Shown here one piece after another: positions 32,266-39,694 of a DNA stretch of 50,839 nucleotides. The notes under the pieces are model-generated. The model did not search any database and was not told the DNA's origin. It saw only the letters and a list, made by a program, of their open reading frames with translations. Positions within the stretch are counted from its first letter, which is position 1. The number at the start of each line of letters is the position of its first letter. A program made the translations under genes and the position numbers. This DNA is from an uncultured Eubacteriales bacterium (GTDB lineage Bacteria; Bacillota; Clostridia; Christensenellales; Borkfalkiaceae), in NCBI GenBank assembly GCA_900545325.1, contig UQZE01000001.1, positions 1 to 50,839 of the forward strand, read 5' to 3'.

Positions 32266-32772
32266 ATGGCGGGAGATTATATTAAATGTCCGAGATGCGA
32301 ACTCAATTACATTCATAAGAACCAGGGGTATTGCGATGTATGCAAGGCGGAGCTGAAATTAGGTCCGCAGCTGGTTTTCGCCGTAGAAGAAGATGATGAG
32401 GAACCCATGGAACTTTGCCCCATCTGCAAGCAGAATTACATCAAGGAAGGGGAAGAGATGTGCGCCAAGTGCCGTGAGGAAATGGACTTCAAAAAAGACG
32501 AGATAGACCTCGATAAGGACGAGGAGTGGAAAAATTATCTCGAAGAAGACGCCGACGACTGCGAAGACGACGAGGAGATGCTCTCGCTTTCACGTCTGGC
32601 GGAAGAAGAGGCTGACGAACTCTTCGACGACGAAGAAGACGAAGAAGCGGACGACGTCGGTCCCGACGAACCCGACGACTTTGAAATCCCCGAGATCGAC
32701 GAAAGAGATTTCGAGGAAGAGGACGAAGACGAGGAAGAAGAGGACGAGGACGACGAGTTCGACGATAAATGA
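32266..32772 (+). CDS. Zinc-ribbon protein with very acidic tail, unknown function
   Basis: The 168-residue protein has two Cys4 zinc ribbons: CPRC...CDVC (about 9-27) and CPIC...CAKC (about 50-70). From about residue 75 to the end it is dominated by Asp and Glu (for example FEEEDEDEEEEDEDDEFDD at the C-terminus), giving a very low isoelectric point. I recognise no family. Zinc ribbons followed by acidic tails occur in nucleic-acid-mimic or polymerase-associated proteins, but no function can be claimed. ATG 32266 follows AAGAGGA. A terminator follows the stop, so it is probably a single-gene unit between spo0A and veg. Confidence 0.7.
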   Translation: MAGDYIKCPRCELNYIHKNQGYCDVCKAELKLGPQLVFAVEEDDEEPMELCPICKQNYIKEGEEMCAKCREEMDFKKDEIDLDKDEEWKNYLEEDADDCEDDEEMLSLSRLAEEEADELFDDEEDEEADDVGPDEPDDFEIPEIDERDFEEEDEDEEEEDEDDEFDDK

Positions 32773-32785
32773 TAAAACGATAACG

Positions 32786-32820
32786 AAAACGCGCGGTAAT
32801 TACGCGCGTTTTGTCTTTTA
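32786..32820 (+). terminator. Terminator after the acidic protein gene
   Basis: AAAACGCGCG and CGCGCGTTTT pair over GTAATTA and are followed by a short T-rich run. Confidence 0.8.
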
Positions 32821-32865
32821 AAGGGGAAAAGGTATAAAATCCGCGCCGGGGGCAATTATCGGAGT

Positions 32866-33108
32866 ATGATAAAAAACACCTCGGGCATCAACGATGCGAA
32901 AAAAGCCGTCAACGAATTTGCGGGCAAGGACGTGGAAGTCAAGGTAAACCTCGGCAGGAACAAGGAACTCTGCTACTGCGGCAAACTCACGGGGATCTAC
33001 CCCGCGCTTTTTAAGGTCAGTCCCTTTGAAAAGGACTTCAAGGGCAAAACGTCTTATTCCTATTCGGAATTTCTCTGCGGCACGGTAAAACTGAAATCGC
33101 TCGGCTGA
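32866..33108 (+). CDS. veg: Veg protein
   Basis: The 80-residue protein matches the Veg family (DUF1021): KDVEVKVNLGRNKELCYCGK (about 20-39, with GR/K conserved), LTGIYPALFKV and SYSYSEFLCGTVKL. In B. subtilis Veg affects biofilm matrix expression through SinR and is highly transcribed. There the order is veg, then ispE a little downstream, which partly fits the layout here. Ribosome site CGGAG precedes the ATG. Confidence 0.92.
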   Translation: MIKNTSGINDAKKAVNEFAGKDVEVKVNLGRNKELCYCGKLTGIYPALFKVSPFEKDFKGKTSYSYSEFLCGTVKLKSLG

Positions 33109-33114
33109 AAAGAG

Positions 33115-33149
33115 CCGAAAATAAGCGCGCGGGATCGCGCGCTTATTCT
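33115..33149. terminator. Terminator between veg and the XRE gene
   Basis: AATAAGCGCGCG and CGCGCGCTTATT pair over GGAT. It stands between the convergent veg and XRE genes and extends into the 3' end of the latter. Confidence 0.8.
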
Positions 33150-33352
33150 ATGTCGAAAATTTCGTTCGGGCAGGTATCGAGCAGTTTGCATATCGTTATG
33201 ATCTGCCCGTAGCTCAGTTCGTAAACGCCGTTTTCGAAACGGCTGTACTGCTGCTGCGTCATAAAAAGCCTGGCTGCAACTTCTTTTTGCGTGTACCCCT
33301 TGCTTTTTCGCGCCGACTTGATGTTATTTCCCACCGATTTCGCTATTTTCAT
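33143..33352 (-). CDS. XRE-family transcriptional regulator
   Basis: The 69-residue protein is a single Cro/CI-type helix-turn-helix: GNNIKSARKSKGYTQKEVAA (about 8-27), RLFMTQQQYSRFENGVYELS (about 28-47) and TICKLLDTCPNEIFDIE. It has no extra domain, so it is probably a direct DNA-binding repressor. It diverges from a small gene, and the 92-base gap contains an inverted repeat placed over the opposite promoter, suggesting it represses that gene. Confidence 0.92.
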   Translation of the reverse strand: MKIAKSVGNNIKSARKSKGYTQKEVAARLFMTQQQYSRFENGVYELSYGQIITICKLLDTCPNEIFDIE

Positions 33353-33371
33353 AGAACAAACATACCACTTT

Positions 33372-33414
33372 GTGATGTAAAATGATTGACTTACATCACT
33401 TTATGATGTATAAT
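33372..33414 (+). promoter_or_regulatory. Promoter with overlapping operator repeats
   Basis: Sigma-A promoter TTGACT (33386-33391), 17 bases, TATAAT (33409-33414). GTGATGTAA (33372-33380) and its inverted copy TTACATCAC (33391-33399) flank the -35 box, and a third, degenerate ATGATGTATAA overlaps the -10 box. This is a good candidate operator for the XRE protein. Confidence 0.7.
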
Positions 33415-33444
33415 TTAATTAAAAAAATACAAAGGAGAGGAAAC

Positions 33445-33609
33445 ATGATCGAACACAGAGTGGTCAGCTGCAAGGAAAAGCGGTCGAAGATCGAAAAGAC
33501 CTGCGACAAAATGGGCAAGGACGACTGGGCTTTCGCGGGGCATTTCAGGAGCAGGTTTTTATTTATCTTCAACAAGCACTATCTCGTATTCACGAGAAAT
33601 TCCAAGTAA
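33445..33609 (+). CDS. Small DUF4177-like protein
   Basis: The 54-residue protein runs from ATG 33445, behind AAAGGAGAGG. The pattern EHRVVSCKEKRSKIEKTCDK then GKDDWAFAGHF and YLVFTRNSK is similar to DUF4177 proteins (aromatic strand, helix, G-x-W-x, strand ending in Phe-x-Arg), an assignment from pattern memory. It is basic, without a signal or membrane helix. Strong promoter, operator and its own terminator suggest a regulated single-gene unit controlled by the adjacent XRE protein. Confidence 0.65.
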   Translation: MIEHRVVSCKEKRSKIEKTCDKMGKDDWAFAGHFRSRFLFIFNKHYLVFTRNSK

Positions 33610-33641
33610 AAACGGAGGGGCGCTGCCCCTCCGTTTTTTTC
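33608..33641 (+). terminator. Terminator after the small DUF4177-like gene
   Basis: AACGGAGGGGC and GCCCCTCCGTT pair over GCT and are followed by TTTTTT. Confidence 0.9.
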
Positions 33642-33719
33642 GCGCCGTTTCGCCCGCGGCCGCGGCGGAGGCGCCGCGCCTCCCGCGGGAGCTTGTTTCA
33701 TAAATTTTGCGCGAATTTG

Positions 33720-33748
33720 TCATATCTTTCTTTTTCAGGTTATATATT
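33720..33748 (+). promoter_or_regulatory. Possible sigma-E-like promoter of the SPOCS gene
   Basis: TCATATC (33720-33726), 14 bases, TATATATT (33741-33748) is a partial match to the mother-cell sigma-E consensus (kmATATT, 14-15 bases, CATACAnT). It is followed by an AAAAAAGGAG ribosome site. Confidence 0.3.
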
Positions 33749-33787
33749 GATACTGTGCAGCGGCAAACCAAAAAAAGGAGATAAAAG

Positions 33788-35308
33788 ATGTTTATTGAAC
33801 CCAAATACGAAGAAATCGTTTATAAAAGCGAAATAAAAAAACTTTTAAGCGAGACCAAGATAGAATGTAAAACCGCGCTTCCGGCGGAAGAAGTCGTCAA
33901 AGTGCTTTCCGTCTCGGCGCAGGCCGTCCTCACGGGGGAAGAGGTAACGGCGGATCAATTCCGTTACAGCGGAAAGGCGCTGTTCTGCGTGGCTTACCTC
34001 GCGGCGGACGGCTCGGTGAAAAAGGCCGAGTGCGGCACGGAATTTTCCAACTCCGTCAAAACCGATTTCGCGGAAAGCGTGTACAGCGAAACTTCGCTTT
34101 CGGTCAAAAAAGCTTCGGCGGAAATAGGCGGCGGCATTCTGGTCGTTCATTCCGTGGTGGGTGCGGAAACGTGCTTTTATACCGACAGGCGCGCAAAGGC
34201 GCTCACGGGCGGCGAAAACCTCATTCTGAAAAAATCCAACGTCAAGATTGTGCGCGAAACCAAGGTGAACAAAGCGGTGTTCCCCCTCGAAGAGGAATTC
34301 GAAGTTCCCTATGCGGTGGGCGACGTCGTTCTGCATACCGCCTGCGCCATGGTAACGGCCTCGCAATGCGGCGTGGGAACGCTCATTTGCGACGGCGAAC
34401 TGATTTTGTCGGTCTGCATGTTGCAAAAAATCGAAAACAGTGATATATTAAAAGAAACGAGATGTCTGCCTTTCCGCTACGAACTCGAAGCCGAGGAAGT
34501 TTCCCCGTCCTTCGCGGCGCAGTGCAAAGCCTCTTTGAAAAATCTCAGCCTCAACATCGCGGTGGACGAAAACACGGGCAAGAGCACCGTTGCCGTTTCT
34601 GCGGACGTGGAAGTGGGCGGCTGCTATTTCCAGGAAAACGAAACGGAATGTTGTTCGGATTGCTATTCCCCGCTCTGCGAGGTTACGCTCAGCCGCAGCG
34701 AATGTTCTTCCTCCTGCCCCGCGGGCGAAAAGACTTTTGAAAAGCGCGTGGGCGGCAGGGGCGCGTTTGCGGGCGCGCTGCCCGCGGGCACGCGCCTGAT
34801 GTGCACCGCGAACGAAAAGGTTACGCTCACTTCGGTGCGCGCCGAAAACGACGTAATCGCCGCGGAGGGCGTGCTGGAGGCGGTCGCGCTGTGCAAGGAC
34901 ATCGAGGGCAAGGTGTTTTCCGCCGAACTCGAAGCGCCCTTCCGCACTTCGCTCGAATACGACGTGGGCGACAACCGCTATTCGGTGGAAGCCGTGGCTT
35001 GCGAGAGCTCGGCGCGCATCGTATCCCCCGAAAGTTTCGATCTGGACGCGCTCGTCAAATTCAGGGTAACGGCGACGAGGACGGCAGGCGTGAGCGTGGT
35101 AGGCGAAGTTGAGGAGGGCGAGGAAAAAAAGCCCGCGGAGTCGGCGATCAGCGTGTATATCCCCATTGAAGGAGAAGAGCTTTGGGACGTGGCGAAACGC
35201 CTCAATTCCTGTCCCGACGCCATCGCCTCGATGAACGCCGACCTCTCTTACCCGCTGAGCGGAAAGGAACGGATCGTAATTTACAGACAGGAAAAGAAAG
35301 AGTATTGA
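33788..35308 (+). CDS. SPOCS/DUF3794 and LysM domain protein
   Basis: The 506-residue protein has repeated beta-rich SPOCS (DUF3794) segments: about 30-110 (VVKVLSVSAQAVLTGEEVTA), about 160-245 (VNKAVFPLEEEFEVPYAVGD) and further copies near 290-420. A LysM-like C-terminus, about 455-500, contains IPIEGEELWDVAKRLN and NADLSYPLSGKERIVIY. The family is tied to endospore coat or cell-wall processes; LysM would bind peptidoglycan or cortex. No signal peptide is present, as expected for coat proteins made in the mother cell. Its stop overlaps the ispE start. Confidence 0.8.
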   Translation: MFIEPKYEEIVYKSEIKKLLSETKIECKTALPAEEVVKVLSVSAQAVLTGEEVTADQFRYSGKALFCVAYLAADGSVKKAECGTEFSNSVKTDFAESVYSETSLSVKKASAEIGGGILVVHSVVGAETCFYTDRRAKALTGGENLILKKSNVKIVRETKVNKAVFPLEEEFEVPYAVGDVVLHTACAMVTASQCGVGTLICDGELILSVCMLQKIENSDILKETRCLPFRYELEAEEVSPSFAAQCKASLKNLSLNIAVDENTGKSTVAVSADVEVGGCYFQENETECCSDCYSPLCEVTLSRSECSSSCPAGEKTFEKRVGGRGAFAGALPAGTRLMCTANEKVTLTSVRAENDVIAAEGVLEAVALCKDIEGKVFSAELEAPFRTSLEYDVGDNRYSVEAVACESSARIVSPESFDLDALVKFRVTATRTAGVSVVGEVEEGEEKKPAESAISVYIPIEGEELWDVAKRLNSCPDAIASMNADLSYPLSGKERIVIYRQEKKEY

Positions 35309-36150
35309 AAGAACGTACGGTAATCGTACCCGCCAAAATCAATCTCACGCTCGATATTCTGGGCGCGGCGGCGGGCTATCACGAAATAGAATCCCTTGCG
35401 GCGTCGATCGATCTGGTCGACGCTGTTACCGTTTGCCTTCAAAGCGAAGGTTTTACCCTCTCGGAAACGGGAATCAGGGCGGATTGTCCCTTCGAAAAGA
35501 ACAACGCCGTGCGCGCGGCGCGCGCTTTTTTCCGGAAGGCGGGGCTGCGCGGAGGCGCTGCCGTTTCTATAGAAAAACATATCCCGCTGGGCGGGGGGCT
35601 GGGCGGTTCTTCCGCGGACGCGGCGGGCGTGATTTCGGCGCTCTGCGCCCTCTGCGGCATGGACGCCGCTTTTGCGGACGAGGTGGCGAAGGAGGTCGGC
35701 AGCGACGTCAATTACATGCTGCGGGGCGGCTACGCCGTCATGCGCGGCAGGGGGGAGCGCGTGGAAAAGATAAACGCGGATACCGTGCTGTATCTCTTGG
35801 TGATCGTTTCCGGCTCCGTCGACACGGGCAGTTGCTACGCCCTTTGCGACGAGCTGAAAATCCCGCCCGTGCGCGGCACGGCGCGGGCGGCGGAATGTCT
35901 TGTGCGGGGCGATATAACGGCGCTCAAAGGCGCGCTGTTCAACGTCATGACCGAGGCGGCGCAAAAGCTCAACGGGCGGATACGGGAAAATCTCGCCGCA
36001 ATAGAGGCCGTCGGCGGCAAGGCGGTGATGAGCGGCAGCGGCGGCACGGTCTTCGGCGTGTTCGGAAGCGAAGGCGCGAGGGACGCGGCGTTTGAAAAGC
36101 TGAGCCAACTCTATGGAGCAAACGTATTGAAAGCGAAAACGCTGCCGTAA
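35305..36150 (+). CDS. ispE: 4-diphosphocytidyl-2-C-methyl-D-erythritol kinase
   Basis: The 281-residue GHMP kinase acts in the non-mevalonate isoprenoid pathway. It starts at TTG 35305, overlapping the preceding stop (TTGA). The start gives KERTVIVPAKINLTLDILG, the usual IspE N-terminus with the substrate Lys-Ile-Asn. The ATP loop is IPLGGGLGGSSADAAGV (about 92-108) and the third motif is VMSGSGGTVFGVF (about 241-253). It is followed by a terminator. Confidence 0.95.
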   Translation: MKERTVIVPAKINLTLDILGAAAGYHEIESLAASIDLVDAVTVCLQSEGFTLSETGIRADCPFEKNNAVRAARAFFRKAGLRGGAAVSIEKHIPLGGGLGGSSADAAGVISALCALCGMDAAFADEVAKEVGSDVNYMLRGGYAVMRGRGERVEKINADTVLYLLVIVSGSVDTGSCYALCDELKIPPVRGTARAAECLVRGDITALKGALFNVMTEAAQKLNGRIRENLAAIEAVGGKAVMSGSGGTVFGVFGSEGARDAAFEKLSQLYGANVLKAKTLP

Positions 36151-36163
36151 AGGCGGAAGATAA

Positions 36164-36198
36164 AAAGCGCGGAAAATTTTCCGCGCTTTTTTCTTTTT
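36164..36198 (+). terminator. ispE terminator
   Basis: AAAAGCGCGGAAAA and TTTTCCGCGCTTTT form a perfect hairpin with a T-rich tail. Confidence 0.9.
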
Positions 36199-36202
36199 AA
36201 AG

Positions 36203-36231
36203 GTATAAATGAAAGTATTTGCGGCAATAAA
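36203..36231 (+). promoter_or_regulatory. Possible sigma-F-like promoter for spoIIR
   Basis: GTATA (36203-36207), 15 bases, GGCAATAAA (36223-36231) resembles the forespore consensus. spoIIR is a classic sigma-F gene, and a GGAGG ribosome site follows before ATG 36260. Confidence 0.45.
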
Positions 36232-36259
36232 CGTACTGTCAGAGAACGGAGGAAAGAAA

Positions 36260-36784
36260 ATGAAAAAATTCTGCATAATCTTGATGATATTAACCATAAT
36301 AATCATAGGCTCGGCTGCGTTTATAAAGAATAACGAAACGCATACCGAATATCTGAGGATACATATCCGCGCGGATTCCAACGAGGCCGAAGCGCAGGCA
36401 GTCAAGTACGAAGTAAAGGGGGAAGTCGTGAAAATGCTCACCCCCTACCTTGCGGAATGCCGCACGAAGGCGCAGGCGGAGCAAACGCTCAAAAACCTGC
36501 TCGGGGAGATCGAGAAAACGGCGGACGCAGTCCTGGCGGCGAACGGTTTTTCCTATCGCAGCAAGGCGAGCGTGCGGGAAGAGGAATTCCCCACGCGCGT
36601 CTACGAAGACCTCACCCTTGACGCGGGCTACTACGACGCGCTGATCCTCGAACTCGGTTCGGGGAAAGGCGACAACTGGTGGTGCGTTGTGTACCCTCCC
36701 TTGTGTTTCACGGGCGGGGAGTGCGGATACGTTTACAAAAGCAAGATTCTCGAAATCATCGAGAGTTTCAAAAAGAAAAACTAA
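36260..36784 (+). CDS. spoIIR: Stage II sporulation protein R
   Basis: The 174-residue secreted protein activates SpoIIGA in the septum so that pro-sigma-E is processed in the mother cell. It has an N-terminal membrane/signal segment (FCIILMILTIIIIGSAAFI, about 4-22), then LRIHIRADSNEAEAQAVKYE (about 31-50), FPTRVYEDLTLDAGYYDALI, and the family hallmark NWWCVVYPPLCF (about 140-151). ATG 36260 is chosen because GGAGG lies 9 bases upstream; the in-frame ATG at 36209 overlaps the promoter-like motif. sleB follows after 10 bases. Confidence 0.93.
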   Translation: MKKFCIILMILTIIIIGSAAFIKNNETHTEYLRIHIRADSNEAEAQAVKYEVKGEVVKMLTPYLAECRTKAQAEQTLKNLLGEIEKTADAVLAANGFSYRSKASVREEEFPTRVYEDLTLDAGYYDALILELGSGKGDNWWCVVYPPLCFTGGECGYVYKSKILEIIESFKKKN

Positions 36785-36794
36785 CGGAGGAAAG

Positions 36795-37487
36795 ATGAAG
36801 AAACTGGTTAAAACCGCCGCCGTGCTCATGATCATATTCACGCTCGGATTCTGTTTGACCGGCGTGATCGGGCACGTGCCCGCGATCACGGCGAGCGCGG
36901 CGGTGTTGCAGCAGGGCAGCCGCGGCAGCGACGTTACCACCCTGCAAAGGAAACTGAAGAACTGGGGCTATTACAGCGGCTCCGTGGACGGAATATTCGG
37001 CTCCCAGACGAGGGAAGCCGTCAGATACTTCCAGAGAAAGAACGGCCTCGTCGTCGACGGGATCGTCGGCAAAAAGACGCTTGCCGCGCTCGGCATGAGC
37101 CTCGGCGGGTCTTCGGGCTCCACGAGCGGATATTCCAATTCGGATATTTCCCTGCTCGCGCGGCTCATTTACGGCGAAGCGCGCGGCGAAAGCTATACGG
37201 GACAGGTCGCGGTCGGCGCGGTTGTGCTCAACAGGGTGAGGAGCTCTTCCTTCCCGAACACCATCGCGGGCGTCATTTATCAGCCGTACGCGTTTACCGC
37301 CGTTTCGGACGGGCAGATCAATTTAACGCCCAACGCCACGGCGCGCAAAGCGGCCATCGCCGCCATGAACGGCTGGGATCCCAGCTACGGCGCGATTTAT
37401 TACTACAACCCTTCCACGGCGACGAGTTCGTGGATATTCTCAAGGCAGACCACGGTGGTCATAGGCGACCACGTGTTCGCGATCTAA
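36795..37487 (+). CDS. sleB: Spore cortex-lytic enzyme SleB
   Basis: The 230-residue secreted enzyme has a signal peptide (about 1-36, ending near ITASAAV), a peptidoglycan-binding domain (about 40-95, GSRGSDVTTLQRKLKNWGYY and DGIFGSQTREAVRYFQRKNG) and a Hydrolase_2 catalytic domain (about 112-230) starting LLARLIYGEARGESYTGQVA with the catalytic Glu, and ending in the family C-terminus. SleB is a lytic transglycosylase acting on spore cortex at germination. GGAGG precedes ATG 36795. Confidence 0.95.
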   Translation: MKKLVKTAAVLMIIFTLGFCLTGVIGHVPAITASAAVLQQGSRGSDVTTLQRKLKNWGYYSGSVDGIFGSQTREAVRYFQRKNGLVVDGIVGKKTLAALGMSLGGSSGSTSGYSNSDISLLARLIYGEARGESYTGQVAVGAVVLNRVRSSSFPNTIAGVIYQPYAFTAVSDGQINLTPNATARKAAIAAMNGWDPSYGAIYYYNPSTATSSWIFSRQTTVVIGDHVFAI

Positions 37488-37500
37488 CGGAGGAAGAACA

Positions 37501-39252
37501 ATGGCAGAAAAGAAAAACAGCGCGCTCGTGAAGGCCGAAAAGGCGACGAGCGGCGACCCCGTCGAAAAACAGACGGGCGAACGCGAAGAAACGATACGCG
37601 CGATCAGGGAAAAGCAGAAAGCGGACGAACGCATCGCCCGCGCCAGAGCGAAAAAGACCAAGGTGGAGCGCCGCGCCGCGATAAAGGCGGAGGAAATGCG
37701 CAGAAAACAGGCGCAGAAAGCGCGCGCCAAGGCCGAACGCGAAACGATAAAGAGAAACGCCCTCGCCGAGCGCGAACGCAAAAAGCTCGAAGAAGAGAGA
37801 AAGCGTGCGGCCGTCAAAGCCGAACGCGCGGCAAAGGCCGAGGAAGAGCGCAGGCAACGCGAGGCTGCCAAGGCCGAAAAACGGCGGGAAAGGCAGATGA
37901 AACAGCGCTCTAAAAACAAGAAGAAAAAGGAAAACAAGGGCTACGGCGGCTGGATGGCGGCGGTCATCTCGCTCGGCGTTACGGTGCTGGTGCTCTCTTC
38001 CGTGCTGGCAATGAACATCTTCATGCCCACGGCCTCGGACAAGCAGCTCGCGGCGATGTACGAAAAGTCCTATTACGATACCGTAACCTACGTAGGCAAT
38101 CTCGACAGCAACCTTTCTAAGGCGCTTGCGACCAAGGACGGCGAGGCGCTGCAGAAATATATGGTGGAACTCGCGGTGCAGAGCGAGCTGGCGGAAAACG
38201 ACATCAACCGCCTGCCCCTCGAGGACGACGCGAAATTTTATACGACCAAGCTTATAAACCAGATCGGCGATTTTGCGAAATACCTCAATAAAAAGCTTAT
38301 CGACGGAGAAGAACTGGCCGAAAGCGACCTCGCGTCGCTCAAACAGCTTTACGAAGCGAACAAGCAGTTCAAGGAAAGCCTCAGCCGCATCACCTATAAC
38401 ATGGGCGAGGGCTACGACTTCAAAAAGCTCGAAAAGGACGGCAACGAACTTCTGAGCGGCATGGAGGAACTGCAGAACATGAGCGCGGAATATCCCGAAC
38501 TCATCTACGACGGTCCGTTTTCCGACGGCCAGGCCAAAAAGGAAGTGAAGGGCCTTTCGGGCGGTGAAGTGAGCGTGGAAGAAGCGCGCGACGTCTTTGT
38601 AAAGGTTTTCAACGAATACGGTATAAACGAAATAGAGGACGCGGGCGAAACGAGCGGGCTTTTCGACTGCTACAATTTCACGGCAATGTCGGACGGCGCG
38701 CAGATCTTTGCGCAAATCAGCAAAAAAGGCGGGCACGTGGTGCTTTTCGATTACTTCAAGGATTGCTCCGCAGTCAACTACGACGGAGAGGACCTGATCC
38801 CCGTAGGACAGGCGTTTTTGGAGAACCTCGGGCTCGATAACATGAAATGCGTGTGGGCGAGCAGCTCGCAGGCGGTAACGTCGCTTAATTTCGCATATGA
38901 GCAGGACGGCGTGATCGTGTACAGCGACCTCATCAAGCTCACCGTATGTCAGGAAACGGGCAAGGTTACGGGCATGGAGGCGGCGCCCTATTATATGAAC
39001 CATACGGAAAGGGATATTCCCGCGCCCGCGATCTCTTCGCAGACGGCGGCGGGCAGGGTATCTTCTTCGCTGGACATCGTGGGCACGCGCATGGCGTATA
39101 TCCCCAAGAGCGAAAACACAGAATGTCTGACCTATGAATTCAAGGCCGAAAAGGACGGCGACACGTATTACGTGTATATCGACGCCTTGACGGGCAGGCA
39201 GGTGGAAATGTTCAAGGTGATCGTTACCGATGACGGCACCATGCTGCTGTAA
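37501..39252 (+). CDS. ypeB: Germination protein YpeB with long charged N-terminus
   Basis: The 583-residue protein is the partner that stabilises and localises SleB in spores. The part after the membrane helix (WMAAVISLGVTVLVLSSVLA, about 150-169) matches YpeB, with the N-terminal YpeB domain (YEKSYYDTVTYVGNLDSNLSKAL near 186) and PepSY repeats towards the C-terminus (about 360-580). Typical YpeB proteins are about 450 residues with a short cytoplasmic start; here about 148 residues of Lys/Arg/Glu/Ala-rich sequence (for example KKLEEERKRAAVKAERAAKA) precede the helix and should form a long helix or coiled coil. It follows sleB after 13 bases with GGAGG. Confidence 0.92.
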   Translation: MAEKKNSALVKAEKATSGDPVEKQTGEREETIRAIREKQKADERIARARAKKTKVERRAAIKAEEMRRKQAQKARAKAERETIKRNALAERERKKLEEERKRAAVKAERAAKAEEERRQREAAKAEKRRERQMKQRSKNKKKKENKGYGGWMAAVISLGVTVLVLSSVLAMNIFMPTASDKQLAAMYEKSYYDTVTYVGNLDSNLSKALATKDGEALQKYMVELAVQSELAENDINRLPLEDDAKFYTTKLINQIGDFAKYLNKKLIDGEELAESDLASLKQLYEANKQFKESLSRITYNMGEGYDFKKLEKDGNELLSGMEELQNMSAEYPELIYDGPFSDGQAKKEVKGLSGGEVSVEEARDVFVKVFNEYGINEIEDAGETSGLFDCYNFTAMSDGAQIFAQISKKGGHVVLFDYFKDCSAVNYDGEDLIPVGQAFLENLGLDNMKCVWASSSQAVTSLNFAYEQDGVIVYSDLIKLTVCQETGKVTGMEAAPYYMNHTERDIPAPAISSQTAAGRVSSSLDIVGTRMAYIPKSENTECLTYEFKAEKDGDTYYVYIDALTGRQVEMFKVIVTDDGTMLL

Positions 39253-39257
39253 AAGTT

Positions 39258-39294
39258 ATTCCGACGCGGTTTTCCGCGTCGGAAATTTTTTAAA
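39258..39294 (+). terminator. ypeB terminator
   Basis: TTCCGACGCGG and CCGCGTCGGAA pair over TTTT and lead into a T run. Confidence 0.9.
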
Positions 39295-39299
39295 AACCC

Positions 39300-39328
39300 T
39301 TGACAAAGCGGAAAAGGTATGTTAAAGT
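39300..39328 (+). promoter_or_regulatory. Promoter of the T-box/trpB2 unit
   Basis: TTGACA (39300-39305), 17 bases, TATGT-TAAAGT (-10 at 39323-39328). Confidence 0.8.
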
Positions 39329-39339
39329 ATAGAAAACTG

Positions 39340-39590
39340 AAAAACCTGTGAGACGGGGTAGTAACTCGGAAAAAAGTCTTAAGAGAGCTGCGGTTCGGTG
39401 CGACGCAGCGGCGGAAACCGGGCGAATGGGCCGTTGAGGGCGGGCGCGAAAGGCAGCGAGTAGCGAACGACGTAACCTTGCGTCAAGAGGGGCCGTATGC
39501 AGGTACGGTAACGAGGCGGCAGCAATGCCGTAAAATTGGGTGGCAACACGGTAAATATCGTCCCAAGCGATATTTGCCGTGTTTTTTTGT
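39340..39590 (+). promoter_or_regulatory. T-box leader, predicted tryptophan specific
   Basis: The leader has the T-box landmarks: AGAGAG followed by GGTGCGA in stem I, then GCGAATGGGCCGTTGAG, where the codon TGG (39427-39429) sits in the specifier position after GAA, and the T-box sequence GGGTGGCAACACGG (39538-39551). A terminator stem (39546-39560 with 39568-39582) and T tract follow. Uncharged tRNA-Trp should favour the antiterminator and switch on trpB2. Confidence 0.9.
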
Positions 39591-39605
39591 ATAAAGGAAA
39601 GGCTT

Positions 39606-39662
39606 ATGGATAAACTTTTATTGCGTTCCGAATTCCGATGGCGCGGGGCAAAACGGACTTAA
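39606..39662 (+). CDS. Possible 18-residue leader peptide
   Basis: ATG 39606 follows AAAGGAAAGG and opens an 18-codon frame with one Trp codon (ending RWRGAKRT), closing 32 bases before the trpB2 ATG. It may be translated, or be chance. Confidence 0.3.
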   Translation: MDKLLLRSEFRWRGAKRT

Positions 39663-39694
39663 AACTAAAAATCGGAAAAAAGGAGAAAGAAAAA

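Noticed and set aside
32535..32855. Poly-serine frame on the minus strand
   Set aside because: It is the complement of the Asp/Glu-rich tail of the zinc-ribbon gene and has no ribosome site.
33645..33705. GC-rich palindromic patch after the small gene terminator
   Set aside because: Several short CCGCGG-type inverted repeats overlap, but no single defined hairpin with T tract or repeat copy was found.
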